Positions 19,923 to 20,216 of a stretch of DNA of 20,216 bases are shown here, in pieces; position 1 is the stretch's first letter; each line of letters starts with the position of its first letter. The notes under the pieces were generated by a model, which worked only from the letters and a program-made list of their open reading frames with translations, made no database searches and had not been told where the DNA came from. The translations under genes were made by a program, and so were the position numbers. The stretch lies in the NCBI GenBank assembly GCA_003615045.1, contig ML014373.1, positions 1-20,216 on the forward strand. Reading direction: 5' to 3'. This DNA is from Caulochytrium protostelioides (Eukaryota; Chytridiomycota; Caulochytriomycetes; Caulochytriales; Caulochytriaceae).

Positions 19923-19996
19923 TGATCGATGACAGGATCGAACTGCCGACCTTATCCGTGTTAAGGATACGTGATAACCAACTACACCAATCGACC
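19923..19996 (-). tRNA. tRNA-Val (anticodon AAC)
   Basis: Read on the minus strand, the 7-bp acceptor stem GGTCGAT pairs with ATCGATC (one G-T). The D region GTGTAGTTGGTTATCAC is typical of eukaryotic valine tRNAs. The anticodon stem TATCC/GGATA is perfect, with loop TTAACAC giving anticodon AAC. The T arm is GGCAG/CTGTC with loop TTCGATC, and the discriminator is A. No intron is present. The gene starts 178 bp past the PEX10 stop, on the opposite strand. Confidence 0.96.
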
Positions 19997-20053
19997 AATT
20001 TTTGTTGTGTTGGACGGCGCCTTTAGTCTACCTGGAATCGATCACTTTCCGCC

Positions 20054-20170
20054 AGGTTCCATAAGGTTCCATGAGGCTCCATGAGGTTCCATGAGGCTCC
20101 ATGAGGTTCCATGAGGTTCCATGAGGTTCCATGAGGTTCCATGAGGTTCCATGAGGTTCCATGAGGTTCC
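20054..20170 (+). repeat. 10-bp minisatellite, unit ATGAGGTTCC, about 11.7 copies
   Basis: Eleven full units from 20061 to 20170 follow a partial unit. Most are identical; three differ by one base (ATAAGGTTCC once, ATGAGGCTCC twice, both toward the left end). A reverse-complement copy of the core (CATGGAACC) lies just beyond, near 20179-20187. The array starts about 60 bp upstream of the tRNA-Val gene. Confidence 0.95.
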
Positions 20171-20216
20171 ACGAAGCCCATGGAACCACTCCCCGTCTGT
20201 AATGGACACGTGTCGC

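Noticed and set aside
20054-20170. A CRISPR array.
   Set aside because: It is a head-to-tail 10-bp minisatellite with no spacers, in a eukaryotic genome.
3399-20212. Apparent enrichment of CACGTG in spacers (3399, 3806, 5275, 10021, 10054, 16215, 20207).
   Set aside because: With a base composition near two-thirds GC, a rough estimate gives several CACGTG per 20 kb by chance. Only the ordered group at 10021-10081 is kept.

Overview
This window comes from a GC-rich eukaryotic nuclear genome. The evidence is nuclear-type tRNA genes ending in T tracts, a spliceosomal-type intron, ATG starts with reasonable Kozak contexts, widely spaced monocistronic genes on both strands, and typical eukaryotic proteins: a peroxisomal RING peroxin, cytosolic type 1 methionine aminopeptidase, an ACAT/ARE-type sterol acyltransferase, an F-box/WD-repeat protein and C2H2 zinc-finger proteins. 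The compact layout, high GC and heavy Ala/Pro/His/Ser low-complexity sequence suggest an early-diverging (chytrid- or blastoclad-like) fungus. That placement is inference.

Layout, left to right: tRNA-Cys(GCA) on + (98-169); a T-rich spacer; a TFIIIA-like C2H2 protein on - (553-3243); a repeat-rich gene-free stretch (3244-5339); a very long F-box/WD-repeat protein on - (5340-9803, open up to 10037); an upstream region with GATC tracts, a G-box palindrome, an inverted repeat and a (GAC)16 tract; a sterol O-acyltransferase on + (11321-12763), possibly with a short 5' exon at 10875; a convergent spacer with a 17-C run; a second C2H2 protein with a coiled coil on - (13239-15809); a repeat-rich spacer; methionine aminopeptidase 1 on - (16610-17947), with a small 3'-terminal intron that I infer; a divergent promoter region; PEX10 on + (18788-19744); tRNA-Val(AAC) on - (19923-19996); and a 10-bp minisatellite (20054-20170).

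The genes do not form a pathway or cluster. They are housekeeping functions (N-terminal Met removal, peroxisome protein import, sterol esterification, tRNA supply) and probable regulators (two C2H2 proteins, one F-box substrate receptor). Because GC is high, long open frames occur opposite nearly every real gene; these are shadows and are left out. I see no mobile element, CRISPR array, virus remnant or biosynthetic cluster, and no convincing new multi-gene system. The best leads are the intron whose 5' splice site overlaps the unspliced stop codon of MAP1, the candidate 9-codon first exon of the acyltransferase, and the unusual domain spacing of the three large regulatory proteins.
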